Shown: positions 12,823-28,085 of the stretch, in pieces
How positions within the stretch are numbered: position 1 is the first letter of the stretch
Layout of the letters: each line of letters begins with the position of its first letter
DNA from: Whitmania pigra
Lineage: Eukaryota > Annelida > Clitellata > Hirudinida > Haemopidae
Assembly (NCBI GenBank): GCA_021613335.1
Contig: JAJTWR010000009.1
Coordinates: 218,671-282,670, forward strand
Direction of reading: 5' to 3'
Length of the DNA stretch: 64,000 nt
Notes under the pieces: model-generated
The model's input: the letters and a program-made list of their open reading frames with translations, nothing else
The model's database searches: none
What the model was told of the DNA's origin: nothing
Translations under genes and position numbers: made by a program

Positions 12823-14029
12823 AGTTGTATTCACTATTTTAGTATGTCAAGTTTTGTCAATTTCTTGAAATTTTCAGTCATCTGTTTTTTTTTAATTTCA
12901 AACATTTTGATTCATGTTTTGAATCATTTTGACTGATGGGGTCAGATAAAAATTTTTTTTCAATTAATTGTTAATTGTCTCAACTAGCTCAATATATTCA
13001 AAGCAAAGTTAGAAGGCATTGCATAACAACGTTAAGAAGTTGCATTTGTGAAGATGTTGTTTATATATTATTGTGAAACAGTATCGCAATTTGTTTTTGT
13101 TTGAAAATAAATTCTTTGTTGAAAGTTATTCCATCTGCTAACATTTCAATTATATATCAGTTGCATCTCAATATCAGAAAGACTTTTGATTGCAATGTGA
13201 TGATGAAATTGATTTTGTGGTCAGTGATCTTTTGTCTTATAAAGAGGTTGATTGATAATGAAAATGCTCTAATTACATGAGGTAAATGGGCTTTGGAATG
13301 ATGTATGATGTTGCAGTTAATATGATCATTACAATGTTTTTGACATTGACATTGATGAGGTTGGGATAGCTTTCCCACAATGCTATTTATTGATATACGT
13401 TCAATGGAATCCTTCAAAAGTGGTCATTAATGGAGTCTTCCCTACAACTAAAGATGCTGACCCTGGAAATTTTCTTTTTGTGGATGTCGGAGCATCTGGT
13501 GGTCGGAGGGTGCCAGTGTTTTGTTATGCTTGGACTGCTATGAGTAGCTCTCTTTGGCCTTCACTCAAGCCTATAGCAGCCATAAGGCCGGATTTGGGGG
13601 TCATGGCCTCTCCGTCATTTGGAAAATATAAGACAAAATTAAGTAAAACTATTATAAAATAAAAATTAATTTAAAAAATTTACTTAAAATTGAATAAATG
13701 TATTTTAATTTAAATATTTTTAAATAATTTCAATAATTTACCACTTTCGACGTGAATTTGTGCCCCCCGCCAAAGTGTTCTAGATCCGCCCTCGGGCAGC
13801 CGTGCAGCTAAGCGGATGTTTCGTGCCTCGTAATAATTGCAAACTGAGACCTGCGATTTTCTTAGTGGCAGGATACAAAATTTGTTCCGATTCAGTCGCA
13901 AACCTTTCTTGGGCTTCATTTGCAGGTCCTCGGCCTTCTGATTTTTCAAGCATCACCGCACTTCTCGGATGAACAGTTGCTTTCTCGAATCGTCGACGTC
14001 TTAGCCGCGCTGCACGATAAGAGATTTCT
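12823..14029. other. Intergenic, no recognised gene
   Basis: Contains the 3' flank of AMDHD2 copy 2. Around 13400-13660 (+) and 13949-13710 (-) there are short open frames with higher GC content and no family resemblance I can name. They may be old transposon sequence. Confidence 0.5.
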
Positions 14030-14135
14030 CTGAATGTTGCCCTGTGGTCTGGAATGAACTACCATCCCTGAAACTCTTCAGATCCATCACTTCAGGACGT
14101 AATCGTAAGGCCTTAACTATGGGCCTTACAATAAT
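14030..14135 (+). mobile_element. 3' tail of a CR1-like LINE, fragment
   Basis: The plus strand reads PVVWNELPSLKLFRSITSG, matching the extreme C terminus of CR1/L2-type reverse transcriptases (APxVWNxLP ... SLxxFKxxL). It is followed by the short tail ending GGCCTTACAATAATTAATTT and then at once by (TTA)n, as in the related tails near 29803 and 32145. Confidence 0.7.
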
Positions 14136-14149
14136 TAATTTATAAATTT

Positions 14150-16590
<2,441 letters not shown>

Positions 16591-16814
16591 ATTATAATAT
16601 AAATATATAACGACGATATACGTGTTAGAGTATTCGTCGCACTGAGATGATTACAGAAATATTAATAGTTGTGTTTTATTAAAAGCATCCTGGTAAAATT
16701 GTGTTTCATTAATATTTCAACTTTTTAACGTTATCCAGTTTGTCTAATGCTTAACTTGTCTAAAATTAAAACTAATTAGAATCCAATCCAAGGACAACTT
16801 TAATCTCGTTTGAT

Positions 16815-16862
16815 TCCTAATTAATTAATTAACTAACTAACTAACTAACTAACTAATTAACA
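16815..16862. repeat. (CTAA)n microsatellite
   Basis: Short run of AATT then CTAA units. Confidence 0.9.
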
Positions 16863-18612
16863 GCAATAATAGGTTAAAATAATAGTAAAAGGTAAAAGGT
16901 GATGCATCCTACAAACTGAGGTTGATGGGGTAGGAATGCCGCATAAATACAGGAATATTCCTGGCTTTATGACGAAATCTTTACCATTATGTGGTAATGA
17001 CTTTCAGAAGCAATAAACTCACACGAATTCCCCTGTTTACAATTCACGCATCTCCAGGCAGGATTATGATAATGATGATGAGAAGAATTTAATGAATGGC
17101 ATCACTTGAATGCTGTCACGTGTGCGCTTTCAGAGGCCTGCGCAATTTATTTGGCGCCAAATTACCGGCAACTGTTCTTGGGTAGCAATAGAGGGCAATT
17201 ATTGTCTTAAATCTGAGGACGGAGAGAAATGCTTCGTGAAAGAATGGACGATTAAGATGGCGATGATGAAAATTCTGCTCGTCGTTATGATGATGATGAT
17301 GATGATGATGATGATAGATTTCAACGTTAAACTCATTTGCAAATCTGCTGTTATTTTTTTATTAATTAAATATTATTTAATAGCATATAAAATAATAAGA
17401 AACAATAATTATTTATAACATGGTAATAATTATATAAGCAGTTATTATTCACAAAAATTGTATGTATTATAATAAAGAAAGTAAAAATGCAAAATAATAA
17501 TAACTAATTATAATATGATAATATTTAGATAAATAAATAATTATTATTCATATTATGTAATACAATAATCAAGATTCAGTTTTATTTGAGTTCATGGTGG
17601 TAACAAAATATAAACACACAATGGGAAAGAATTTCTTAATATTATTCTGTTTTTTTTATAATTTATACGTGCTTTATTTTCAGTAAAATGTTGCTCAAAT
17701 TGTGAGGACTCGTTATTAAGTTAAGTTAGTGATAATTAACATTGTCTTTAAATTATTAAATTAAATTAATAATAATTTGAACATTGCCTTTAAGCTATTA
17801 AGTCAAGTTAATTAAAATTGTAACTTCTTTTTCAACTGTGAGTTGAATACGTCAGAACATGAGTAAGTTGTCGGAGAAGAACAAATAAGGACCATCAATT
17901 TTAAAGATGACGATACAAAAATAAAAAAATGAAAATCATGAATAATAAAAAGTAATAAAAATAATTTAAAAATCAAGATCAAACAATTTGTCACGACAAA
18001 TTAATGCTTTTGAACGAAAGAAGTGTTAACGTGAACGATGAAGAAAAGTTATTTATTAATAATAACAGAAATTAACCTAATAACAAATTTTAATGTGAGA
18101 TTATTAATAACATGTGATACAATTTAATTTTAACAAAAATTTAAAATTTTTTGTAATTAGTTACAAGAAAAGCATTATTAAGTATGGTTACACTTGTGAA
18201 TTCTAGAAATGCATAAAACATCAGTTAAACTTAAATGTTTTGTTCAATTTTTACTATAATTAATTATTCATGAGAAACAAATGCACCGAGAAATCAGTAC
18301 GTTTATTCAGCAGATTAAGACTGTACATGATTGCCAAGCACATTATGCATTTGATGACAACGGAGTTCATAATTGTGTCACATTTCTAAACAAGCTTTCG
18401 TGAAGGTCCTCAAGACAAAGAATAGGCACGATTTATCCACAGACATTGAGAATCAACTGACGAAAAGATCGATGCATGTGAAAGACCCAATTATGAAGAA
18501 CCATCTCCAAGGAAATCGGTTCAAAAATCTCACCGGACACCTTGTAACCACCTCGTCATCGAATGACGAATCAACACAGCTTCATCGATTGGCGATGGAC
18601 GCTGGAAATCAA
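16863..18612. other. Intergenic; 3' flank of the GPCR gene
   Basis: AT-rich. A short (GAT)n run lies near 17287-17312. No gene recognised. The 3' UTR of the receptor at 18613-20061 should lie in the right part. Confidence 0.5.
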
Positions 18613-20061
18613 TTAGAAAAATTTGGCTCCTTCGAACGATGTTCCGCTATATCGGTCCTGGTTCGGTAAGCTTCCCCTGCTGTGATGTCGGTTGTTCCGT
18701 CTGACAACGCCACTTCCAGAATGGTCTGTGGACAGTCCGTATTCCTCCGTGAATCTCTCCGTCCTCATGTGGCTGTTGATATTCACGCAGCGACAGAAAA
18801 TAATTTCTTTGAAAGGCTTTCTGAAGTCTCTGTTGAAGCGTGCATAGATGATTGGATTGAGAAGACTGTTGGCAAACCCCAGCCAAAGGAGCAGAGCTGA
18901 TATCCAGTCCGGCACTACAGTTCCAACAGGCAAAAGGGGTTTGACTAAAGCGAGGATAAAGAAAGGTAACCAGCATGCTACGAAACATCCCATTATTATG
19001 CCCAGTGTCTTCGTTGTCTTGCGTTCCTTGGAAGCCGATGGCAGTTTGTGAAGTCCGGAATTTGAGGATGGATGGTGTTGGAGAAAACTGACATTCTTCA
19101 GACTTTTACGAGGAGGCTCTGAATGACCGATAGCGATTGCGTGGTCAGGAACAGCTAGGTTCGTGGGCGAACTTGCAGTGTGAGCGGCTTCATCGACGCC
19201 GTTTCTACTGTGGTTGGACTGAATGGAATTTTTCGACTGTAGGCAAGGTTTGCGGCTGCTGCTACTCTCGATGGAATTCCTATCGACGCCACCGGACCTC
19301 GATTCGTTCGATGCTTTTTTGTTGGAGGTGATTGAAGACGCGAAGGAGCTGGTGGATCTCAGCGGTCGATGATCTTGCGGAGCGGACATGAGCTCAGACT
19401 TGTGAATGCGGGACGACACAGCATAGATACGGTAATAAATGAAAATCATTATCGACAGAGGTAGATAGAAAGCTCCTATCGTGGCGTAGAACTGATAACC
19501 AATGGCCTGACTCAACTCGCAGACCTTGTCCTTCGGTTCGGCTTTCCAGCCAAACAACGGAGGGATGCTTATGAGGGCAGAGAGGAGCCACACCGAGAAA
19601 ATCATGAGAGCCATCAGAGCCGGCGTTCGTTTCATGGCGTAGTCGAAGGGTCTGGTGATGACGAGGTATCTATCGATGCTGATCATGCAGAGATTCAGTA
19701 TGGAGGCAGTGCACAGGAGAACGTCCAGGGAGGTCCACACGTCGCACATGGTCGTTCCAAGCTCCCAAGTGTTCATCACCTCGTACATGGCTGCCAAGGG
19801 CATGTCTGCCACCGCCACTAAAAGATCGGCCACCGCCAGAGAAACTATGAGCAGATTCGAGGGGGTTCGTAGTTTCTTGACGATGGCAACAGCAATGCAG
19901 ACGAGAACGTTGCCTACGATGGTTCCGATGATGATGAATGTACAGGCCAACAAGATTAACACTGTCTCCCAAGTTGGATATTTCAGTTGAATTTCATTCG
20001 TGGAGGAGGTAGTTTCATAAAACAAGGAAGACGAAGTGATGGCGGTGATGTTGATAACCAT
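18613..20061 (-). CDS. Rhodopsin-type GPCR, biogenic amine (5-HT7/5-HT1-like)
   Basis: A single open frame of 482 residues encodes a complete seven-helix receptor. Helix 1 has GNVLV (Asn51), helix 2 SLAVAD (Asp79), and helix 3 has Asp113 in SLDVLLCTAS, the residue that binds the amine in aminergic receptors. Asp-Arg-Tyr is at 130-132, Cys106 and Cys181 should form the extracellular disulphide, CWLPFF is at 363-368 and NPIIY at 402-406. SVWLLSALISIPPLFGW and the helix 7 segment WLGFANSLLNP resemble 5-HT7 and 5-HT1 receptors most. The third intracellular loop is long (about residues 213-345) and rich in Ser and Asn. The tail has a Cys pair (CRC, about 423-425) suited to palmitoylation. N4 (NIT) is a possible glycosylation site. 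The ATG at 20061 is the first Met and precedes helix 1 by about 30 residues. The ligand is inferred as serotonin; another amine is possible. Confidence 0.92.
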   Translation of the reverse strand: MVINITAITSSSLFYETTSSTNEIQLKYPTWETVLILLACTFIIIGTIVGNVLVCIAVAIVKKLRTPSNLLIVSLAVADLLVAVADMPLAAMYEVMNTWELGTTMCDVWTSLDVLLCTASILNLCMISIDRYLVITRPFDYAMKRTPALMALMIFSVWLLSALISIPPLFGWKAEPKDKVCELSQAIGYQFYATIGAFYLPLSIMIFIYYRIYAVSSRIHKSELMSAPQDHRPLRSTSSFASSITSNKKASNESRSGGVDRNSIESSSSRKPCLQSKNSIQSNHSRNGVDEAAHTASSPTNLAVPDHAIAIGHSEPPRKSLKNVSFLQHHPSSNSGLHKLPSASKERKTTKTLGIIMGCFVACWLPFFILALVKPLLPVGTVVPDWISALLLWLGFANSLLNPIIYARFNRDFRKPFKEIIFCRCVNINSHMRTERFTEEYGLSTDHSGSGVVRRNNRHHSRGSLPNQDRYSGTSFEGAKFF

Positions 20062-23007
20062 TTTGCAATCACAGACCTCGACACAATTTCGTTTACTGCA
20101 AATTCTACCGCTTCATCGCATTGAGATGAGCTCAACTTCTAAGTTTGATGTTTCATTCTGGACATTTCTTGAAAATTGAAAACAAATCTTGCAATTAAAC
20201 GTAAAATTCAGGAAAATAATTTACCTTTCGAGGTTAAGCGAGAAACGGAATTCAGAGAAGCATCTGAAACCGAGGAGAGTTTCCAGGATTCTGGAGAAGC
20301 TTTCGCCGAACAACAAAAAGGGGCGGCAGAGAAAGATGGAGTAACGAAAGGAAGAAGTGGAAAACGGGAGAGAGAGAAGTTGCAGAAGATGAACGAGATG
20401 CTAAGATTAAGGTGAGTTCTAAATTGATGAGTTAGCAACTAAGCCGTGTAATCACGCCGATCAAACCTTCCACAGGTCTCTTATTCCCGGGTTGATAAAC
20501 AAAAATTCGATCTACTGTCTCGACATTAAAAGAAAGGATTAAAATGAATCAAGTTCTCATAAAAATTGTCAACTTTTAAAAATTGGCTCGATAAGTGCAG
20601 CTTCTATTCTGTTCATACTCTGCTAACGAATCAACACTTTGCCAGGGGCTCTGGGTGTTGAGCAACTTTCAAGGAAAGGTTCGCAGGAAATAACAGAAGA
20701 AAAATAAACATCGCTAATAAATAATAAATCGCGAAGAGATGGAAATACGATTAACTTCAAAGAGACCGAGTTTGTACAGGGAGCTTTGATTCAAGTAAAA
20801 CCGTGTGAAATTTTGATGAGAGATAAAAAGATAAGTGGTCTGATAGATTGACGTTTAGAGGGATGGATTCGATGGATGTGCCGATAGGTGATGAATAATT
20901 AAATATGGTTAAGGGAGATATGGTTGGCTGTGAACAAAACTGCTAGCGTTCAAAACTCACCTTGAGAGACAAAGTTGACAGTTCGATCTCCACGAGTGCA
21001 ATTCTTTTTCGAAGCAGTTACTTTTGTGAAATCTCACGCTATTGAACATCAAATGATCGTAATCCCATGAATGTTAACAAGATGTTTTTATATCGTTAAT
21101 TATAATGATTATTATAAATATAATTATAAGCTGCACTTGCGAAACGATATTGATGAGAAAAATTGCTCGTCATTCAGAACCGCCTGAGAAAATAATCTAA
21201 AAAGAATAAAAGTTGGTAATTTGTCGTCCTCGCAATCATCATCATCATCATCGTTATCGTCATCATCATCATAACCAATGCCATCCACAACTCACTCACC
21301 AACACCTGTGACTTACTTAAGGACTTAATATTTGCAGCCCACTTTCATCTGATTATAATCCTGGTCATAATTTAATAATTATGTTCACGGAATTACAAAT
21401 AATTAATAATTAATAATAATATATTCATTAACATAATGAGTGTTCTTTAAAACAATAAATGATTGTTAGCGTAATAATTATTCAAACCCATAATCAAATT
21501 ACTGAATGTTTAGCAGTAACAATAAATCAATTCTTTAAATTGAAACACAGTAAATTTAGGTCAAGGAGTATGTGATGCAGGGCCGGATTTATCCAGGTGG
21601 AGATACAGTCTGGCTGCTGGGGCCCACAAACCAGCTTCTACTATTTATAATACATAACCTAACAAGCAAATAAGATTTCTTTGGTTAGCTTAAATTGGCA
21701 CAGAACGACCATGTCTAAATCCGGAAAATTCTGAATTTCAAGTGTGTATTTCCATATTTCTGCCATAGATAAATAAAATATTTCTTTGAGATAATAAGGC
21801 ATTTGAGAAGGTTGATTTCTTGTTTTTAACTTAAATGATTTGTTTAAGTTTTAATGATGTAAAGTCCATCATTTGAAAATATTTTAACGCTGTTATTATA
21901 TTCTGAATCTATTATTAAAATAATTACGATCAATCAAACAAATGTGAAACTGCAAAATCTAATTTTAGCAGGAACGTTTGTTTTTTGTTGAGTTTGAATC
22001 GAGAGGTTCAAAGAGTCCATTGTTAATGCTTCCAATGTGTTGATGGCATCGTCTCGTACTGTTTTTTTCTAACGGCGTTCTTACCTCACATTCACCATTA
22101 TCATCATCACCACAATCATCATCATCGTCGTCGTAGTCGTCATCCCCAAGTTCAGAGCATGTTCAGGCACCATGTTAATTTCCAACAGAACAAATGCAGA
22201 AGAAACATTTTCAGGTTTTTTGCCCTCCTCAGCAAGGTCTGATTCCCGGTGAAACAGGAATTTTTACGACGAAAACAACGAAGAAAGAGCTGGGAAAATA
22301 ATTCGACAAAAAGTGAACATTTGTTAGTACTTCTTATCTTCCATCCATCAGGCTCCTTGTAAATCTCACATATTTCCCCATTTTCTTCAACGTGCCGCTC
22401 AATTTTCAAAGTTACTCAATCACTAACATCCATGTTCGTAAGGCTAAGTACTGCTCGTCTGAGCACAAGAAGTCACGTATTCATAATTCCAGATCAAAAG
22501 GCGAATTATTGACGCCACATCTTGAAATGAGCATCACAAAATTCTAATACAATGGTTGAATTACTTGAAAACGGATAATTAAAATTATAATTTATGTAAC
22601 TATTTGTAAATAATAGATTACTAAAAAATCGGGCAATTTTGTCATCGTAACAATGCCGAGTTTAAAACAACATTAAACATAATAGAAACGATTACACAAT
22701 AAATATTTGATTATAAAATAAACATTTGATGCTTGAAAGGATTCAAATTTAACTATATTGTTTTTTTCAGCAAATAAAAGAAATTGGAATCCCTTCACGA
22801 GGGTAGCGAATCATTGATTTGATTTAGAGTCCTCCAGGAATGACATGAAAAACGAAGGAATTTCTCAGACTTGTTGTTACTCTCCTTCATGTTATAACTG
22901 CGTGATGATGGCTTCACTTAGGAGGAAAACCAAACTATGTGCTTCTCTCTCGCTGAGATTGATGGATCTGGAGGTGATGATGATGGCGATGAGGGTATCA
23001 GTAAATA
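20062..23007. other. Intergenic, upstream of the GPCR gene
   Basis: The 5' region of the receptor gene lies at the left. Short (CAT)n tracts occur near 21236-21275 and 22100-22140. A minus-strand frame at 22409-22320 (ERHVEENGEICEIYKEPDGW) looks coding-like but has no clear splice context and is left uncalled. Confidence 0.5.
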
Positions 23008-23219
23008 AATTGTAAAAAGAAAATAAAAAGGCTAGTCTTTAACTATATTTGCCACAGTGAAGAATTTAGTATAACCAACCGTGACTGGAAATGGCGGAAC
23101 TAAAACATTTGTGAATTGTAAAAAGAAAAAAAAAAGCTAGACTTTAACTATATTTGCCACTGTGAAGTGGTTAGTATAACTAACCGTTACTAGAAATGGC
23201 GGAACTAAAACATTTCTGA
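23008..23219. repeat. Tandem duplication, two copies of about 106 bp
   Basis: The segment starting near 23011 (TGTAAAAAGAAAATAAAAAG, then CTTTAACTATATTTGCCAC and ATGGCGGAACTAAAACATTT) recurs from about 23117 with a few changes. Confidence 0.9.
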
Positions 23220-25699
23220 CTGTTATTGATGATGATGAACACAGATGTTATTAAAACTCGTGAAATGTTGCTAACGTTGTTGGTTTCTTACAATTGCAAG
23301 TGCTAGTTGCTGTTGTTGATTTAAGCTGAAGCGAACATAACATAAAGGCAAGCATCAGTTTCACATTCACTTTCAACATATTAAGGCTGACCTCACATTA
23401 TGTGTATATAACTTGTGTGGTTCTACTCATTAAAAAAGTATTTATATTATTTGCTTGTCGTGGTATTTAGAACTTGGTAAGAATAACTTTGGCCAACATT
23501 AAAGCTTCAGTCACCATTACAATTTACTCTTTTTTATAAATGACCTAATCATTTATTCAATATCAATTTTAAATGTTCCTATCATACATTTTATTTCTTA
23601 TTGCAATTTAATAGTTTAACTACCAATCAATGTAATTTAAATTAATAATTAATTATACTTAAGGATTATTGTTATGTTGCTATAATATTCATATTAGTGA
23701 AAGTAAATTTTTAATTACCACATTTTAGTAAAAGGATTTTTGTTGTTCATTTCAAGTTTCAAGTTCGGCAGACGCGTCCCTCCGCAGACGATGAAAACAG
23801 ATTTTTCGGGCGTACAAATATTTTTAGTGTTTTCCATGATTGAATGTTCTCTAAAGATATTTTTAAGAAGAAAGTTTATCTTAAATTGGACAAACGAAAT
23901 AAGGAAGAAACAGACTGCTCTAAATTGAAGGTGTGATAAGGTAATGCTGTATTTGTGATTATTTATCTATTACTGTTATTATTATAAGTTATAAGCTGTA
24001 TATTTTTAATTTGAGTGTAGAAGCAACATAAAAAGAACCACAAAAAGTTAAGCTCAAATTTTAATTCAGATTTTCCAATAATGAAGATTTTATCATAAAT
24101 TGGTTTTTAATAATATTAGAATCCGAGAAAGGATATTTTTCTTTACATTCAGGAGTACCTTATTAATATTAAAACTTTTAATTTAAAATACTCTGTGTTC
24201 TTATTTGTATTCGTGGTGTAAACAAGGAATATTTAATGAAATAACTAAACAGTAAGAGTTAACTAAATCCATATGAACGAATCTTGAGGGTAAAATTGAA
24301 AATTGAATCACTTACAAATAAAAGGAAAGCACTGGTATAATTCATCCTACGATTACATTTACAGTTGTATCAATAATTCCATTATTTTTATTGTTATTGA
24401 TTTAATTCTAATTACTTCATGCATCGACTTCGTGTTAATTATTTAATTATAATATTAATTAGCCATATTATTATTATGTTCATTGAAGGCAATAGAAGTT
24501 ATGAAATGGTAACAAAATATCAAACTGTGGAATGGCAGATTGTCAGTAGAGGACAAATATTAACAAATTCTGAAGTTTAAAATTCAATGCGAAATGAACT
24601 GAAAGGAATTTGTCTTGTTTCCTTCCAAATAGCATGTTTTGCTGGAAGATTAAAAACATTTGTCTGTTCCTTGCACAGAGAATCTATTTTTAGATCACCT
24701 GGAAGAGTATGAAGGAATGTCCCTGTGATGGAAATGATGATTGTTCTGTTTGTAAAAATTGATGCTTTATTTATAATCAAATTCCGATTTTCATAAACCA
24801 TTAGAATTAATGCATTTCCTAAAGAGGAAATTGTAGGATATTAATAGTGTAATATGTGTATTATAATATATTATTTGGTACTTGTCTAAAGTATATTTTT
24901 ATATTAATATATTTATTAATTCCTAAATTATAACCTCATTAACATGGGAAGATTGAAACATGATGATGATATGGATAAACTGAAGAGCTTTGGAAAAGAC
25001 ATTTTAGGTTGTTGATGAACTCTTTATATATTATGTCCTCATTTTGTTAAGTTATCAACTGAAAAATAAGTAGTCTATGGCAATAATCTTTAACAGTCTC
25101 TTGGGCACAGCATAATGATGCATATTAATAATTTAATTCTACAAATAATAATAAAATTACTCATACTGCGTGAGTAATAAATATTATTTTGCTAGCTGGA
25201 TTATTAAAGCAAAGATGTTGAAGTTGATCGGTCTCCCTGATCCTCCTTGCGGCCGCTTTAATACTGTTGTGGAGTTGCCTTATTTTTTTTTTGTGAGGCG
25301 TCACTGCCCATCAGCAGTAATACTTCAGACTTCATAGAAAAAGAAGAAAAAATAATTTGAAGCATAGTCACTTGAGTTGATTCTTTATTGATTGACTCAA
25401 GAAGGTTTAAGCCCCTAACTTCAACATTTGCCACAATGCATTGTATAACTTCAAAACTATATTTAATGTCGCCTGACTAGAAATACCCGGCAAGTGCTTA
25501 TTTTACCAATCTACTTGTATGTTGAATCAGCGTTGTTAATATTTGTTTGAATTTTCTATTCACGGGATTTCGAAGTCTTTTTGAATTGAGTTTCCTGAGT
25601 AATTCTTAGCGTTGTGGTTTTGTTCTATGTTTTTCTGGTGATGAGCACATCACCATATTTATATATCCTATTCCACAGGTGGCGTTTAAAGTCCCATGA
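23220..25699. other. Intergenic, nothing recognised
   Basis: AT-rich. The short frames at 23740-23928 (+) and 24577-24801 (-) have no family resemblance. Confidence 0.6.
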
Positions 25700-25890
25700 A
25701 CATTAAAGCTCAAAATTGAAATGGGCAATTATGAATTTTTTATTATTGCTCTAATGTTAAAATTGAAGGCCTAAAGGCAATTTCATGTCTCTGGTAGCTT
25801 GTTACAAGTAATCTTTTAATCTTTGAAACGGTTTGCTAATGATTTTCAGTGGTCTAGCCAAGGTGGAAATTCCCCCTCAACATCTTACAG

Positions 25891-26402
25891 CAGGGGTACT
25901 CAAACTTTTGGCCGGGGTCCACATTACGTAATTTTCAGATAGGTGGCGGTCCACAAGGGTCAAAGTCATGCGGACCGGGGGGGGGGGGGGGGTAAAGTAA
26001 AAAGTAATGAATTAATATTAAAATGCTGTCAGACTTTTTATTTAGAGTGATGCATGGAACTGCTTGTCCTTCATGACTTCTATGATATTTGGAGAATAGC
26101 TAGTAATTGCAGTTCTCAAACAATTTCCAAGATGTACATCAGTTAATTGACTTCGATTTTTAAACTTGATAATGTTCATAGTTGAAAATGATGATTCACA
26201 GGTGTAAGTTGATCCAAATATTGTCAGAACTGATAAAGCCAATTTCTTGGAGCAAGGGTATTGACCCTCAATTACAAACTTAGACCAGAATTCAGAATTT
26301 TTTAACTTTTTAAATTTATTTTTTTGGAAATAATTGGAGGTCCACTTAAAAGCTATCGGCGGTCCGGATTGTGGACCGTGGTCCGCAGTTTGAGTACCCC
26401 TG
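25891..26402 (-). mobile_element. hAT element, 512 bp, with perfect 8-bp target duplication
   Basis: The ends are inverted repeats CAGGGGTACTCAAAC and GTTTGAGTACCCCTG. The 8-bp duplication TCTTACAG flanks them (25883-25890 and 26403-26410). The inside keeps only the last part of a transposase on the minus strand and a G run at about 25977-25992. It is internally deleted and non-autonomous. Confidence 0.93.
26042..26242 (-). pseudogene. hAT transposase C-terminal dimerisation domain fragment
   Basis: The frame reads STYTCESSFSTMNIIKFKNR and then SQLTDVHLGNCLR, the hATC signature (CExxFSxMxxIKxKxRSxLTDxHLxxxLR) of ZBED/Charlie-type transposases. The catalytic part is absent. Confidence 0.85.
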
Positions 26403-26934
26403 TCTTACAGGGAGGCCCACCTAATTTTTCCAAATACAGCTTTATATAGGGGGGAGGTGTCATAATTTAAAACAGCTGTATTGAAAATTAAGAAATTTTT
26501 ATTTTTAAACATTTTAAATTTTGAAATGGCTTTTACATTTGCTTTATTTTTGTCTTGTAAGGGCAATACTAAAGTGGAGGAAAGGTTACATTGAATTAAA
26601 CTAAAAATTGTATTTGATTAAAGTTTTTTTTTAAATAGGCATGTGAGGCTGTCAACGATACGATTACTTTCTAGCGTTAAGCTTTGTGACAGCTTGACAA
26701 ATACCTTTTAAAAAGACTCCTGATTCTTCAGAACATGTATAGTGCAATTGAATCATCTAGATATGACCAGTGCTGGAAAGGAGGGTCCAGAAAAACCAGC
26801 ACTTTCTTTTTCTCTCGAGTGCCCTCTGATGAGTTTCTGGCGAAGCATGTTCAGAAATATTGAATTCTTGCATTATCTTGTAGTTTAAACCTTTTATTGT
26901 TGATCTTTTAAATTTACCTTCCATCTAAAGTTGA

Positions 26935-27140
26935 TATATCAGCAGCTGACAAACTGGTTGATAGGAGACAGAAGATAGGAATGGGAGGAATTTATCCAGA
27001 TTAGCAACCAGTGCTTACCGGCGTCCCACAAAGATCGGTGCGGTTCTGCATATGTATAAATGATCTGGATGATATCATAAAGTCTAAATTATCCAAGTTT
27101 GCTGATGACACCAAAGAAGCACTGGTATTAGTATAAGATT
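26935..27140 (+). pseudogene. LINE reverse transcriptase remnant (CR1/L2-like)
   Basis: The plus strand encodes LTGVPQRSVRFCICINDL and then KLSKFADDTKEAL, corresponding to RT motif B (GVPQGSxLGP) and motif C (FADDTK). Stops and frame changes on both sides show decay. Confidence 0.75.
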
Positions 27141-27588
27141 ACACTGGTATAAGGACTTCACATCGACCAATCATGTGACTAATGCGCTTCTCAGATTTTA
27201 AACGATTATGTTTAATGCAAACAGTCTTAAATTATTAGCAGAGAATGCTTTTGGTGATTTTGAGTGCCTGATCCTGTGATCTGACCTCTCTCATTTTAAT
27301 CTGTCATTGCGAGCCATTTCACACTTAATAATTTCTCCACTTTTGACAGTTTTGTTTTACTTCAATTTCTTCAATTCACAAATCAACATCAAATCTGCTC
27401 TTAGGTGGCACATTCCATTCATAGTCAATTTTTTTCTTGTTTTTCATTGTGGTCTTCCAATTTCAGAATCCATTTCTATTCTCTCAGCCTTTCATAAAAA
27501 GTCGATTCAAAGTAAAAAAAAGTCAAATCGGAATTGAATAATACGAAAATCTTCAGCGAATTTGCAAACGTGAACAGATTGTTTAGAC

Positions 27589-27675
27589 CAGTGGTGTCCA
27601 ACCTTTTTGAGCGGAGGGCCAAGTGTACAACTTTTAGACTAGTCGCGGGCTGGATTAACAATTTCAGAACAAAAA
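27589..27675 (+). mobile_element. Left end of a hAT-type element
   Basis: CAGTGGTGTCCAACCTTTTT followed by a GAGGGCCAAG / CGCGGGCTGG segment is typical of hAT termini. I found no matching right end in the window, so no target duplication could be assigned. Confidence 0.55.
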
Positions 27676-27749
27676 AAACAACACAAAATACCTCTTTATG
27701 CTACAGAAATGTTAATAGAAATTGGGTCAATAACCTGAAATGAAATATC

Positions 27750-28085
27750 TTTTGAAAGCAAAAAAACAACTCCCCCACCTCTGTTAAACATTCCAGTTTT
27801 AGAAATAAATTTGTAATCTTTTACAGTGACACAATTTTCAGTATTGGCATTCAGCCAAGTCTCTGTAAGTGCAATTATATTTGCACCACATAGTTTAACA
27901 AGAAGTTCAATATCGTGTACCTTGCTTAATAAACTACGACAGTTGATGTGTAGGAATGATAACTTATCCTTTGAGTTCAGCAGGCAGGATGGTGTGGTGT
28001 AAACATCATTCGAAAGTAAACTCGGAATAAAAAAATTATCACGATTAAAATTAAAATCAAATTCAGAACAATCTTCTTCCATCAC
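27750..28085 (-). pseudogene. LINE AP-endonuclease N-terminal fragment
   Basis: LSFLHINCRSLLSKVHDIEL, then IIALTETWLN and GGGVVFLLSKDI, show the first half of an exonuclease-endonuclease-phosphatase domain, with the Asn of HINCRS and Glu of LTETWL at the expected places. The C-terminal half is gone. Confidence 0.85.

Larger units (their letters stand above)
25700..26830. repeat. Unclassified interspersed repeat, copy 1 (host of a hAT insertion)
   Basis: Segments GAAATGGGCAATTATGAATT, GGAGGCCCACCTAATTTTTC and AATCATCTAGATATGACCAG reappear in the same order near 43905-44180. The family is unknown to me. This copy is interrupted by the hAT element at 25891-26402. Confidence 0.75.

Noticed and set aside
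13390..13949. Open frames on both strands with GC-richer sequence
   Set aside because: No recognisable domain and no splice context; possibly old repeat sequence.
18647..19990. Several open frames overlapping the GPCR on both strands
   Set aside because: The receptor frame explains the sequence fully; the others are shadows without motifs.
22152..22409. Minus-strand frame with EENGEICEIYKEPDGW as an exon
   Set aside because: No clear donor or neighbouring exon; left as unexplained.
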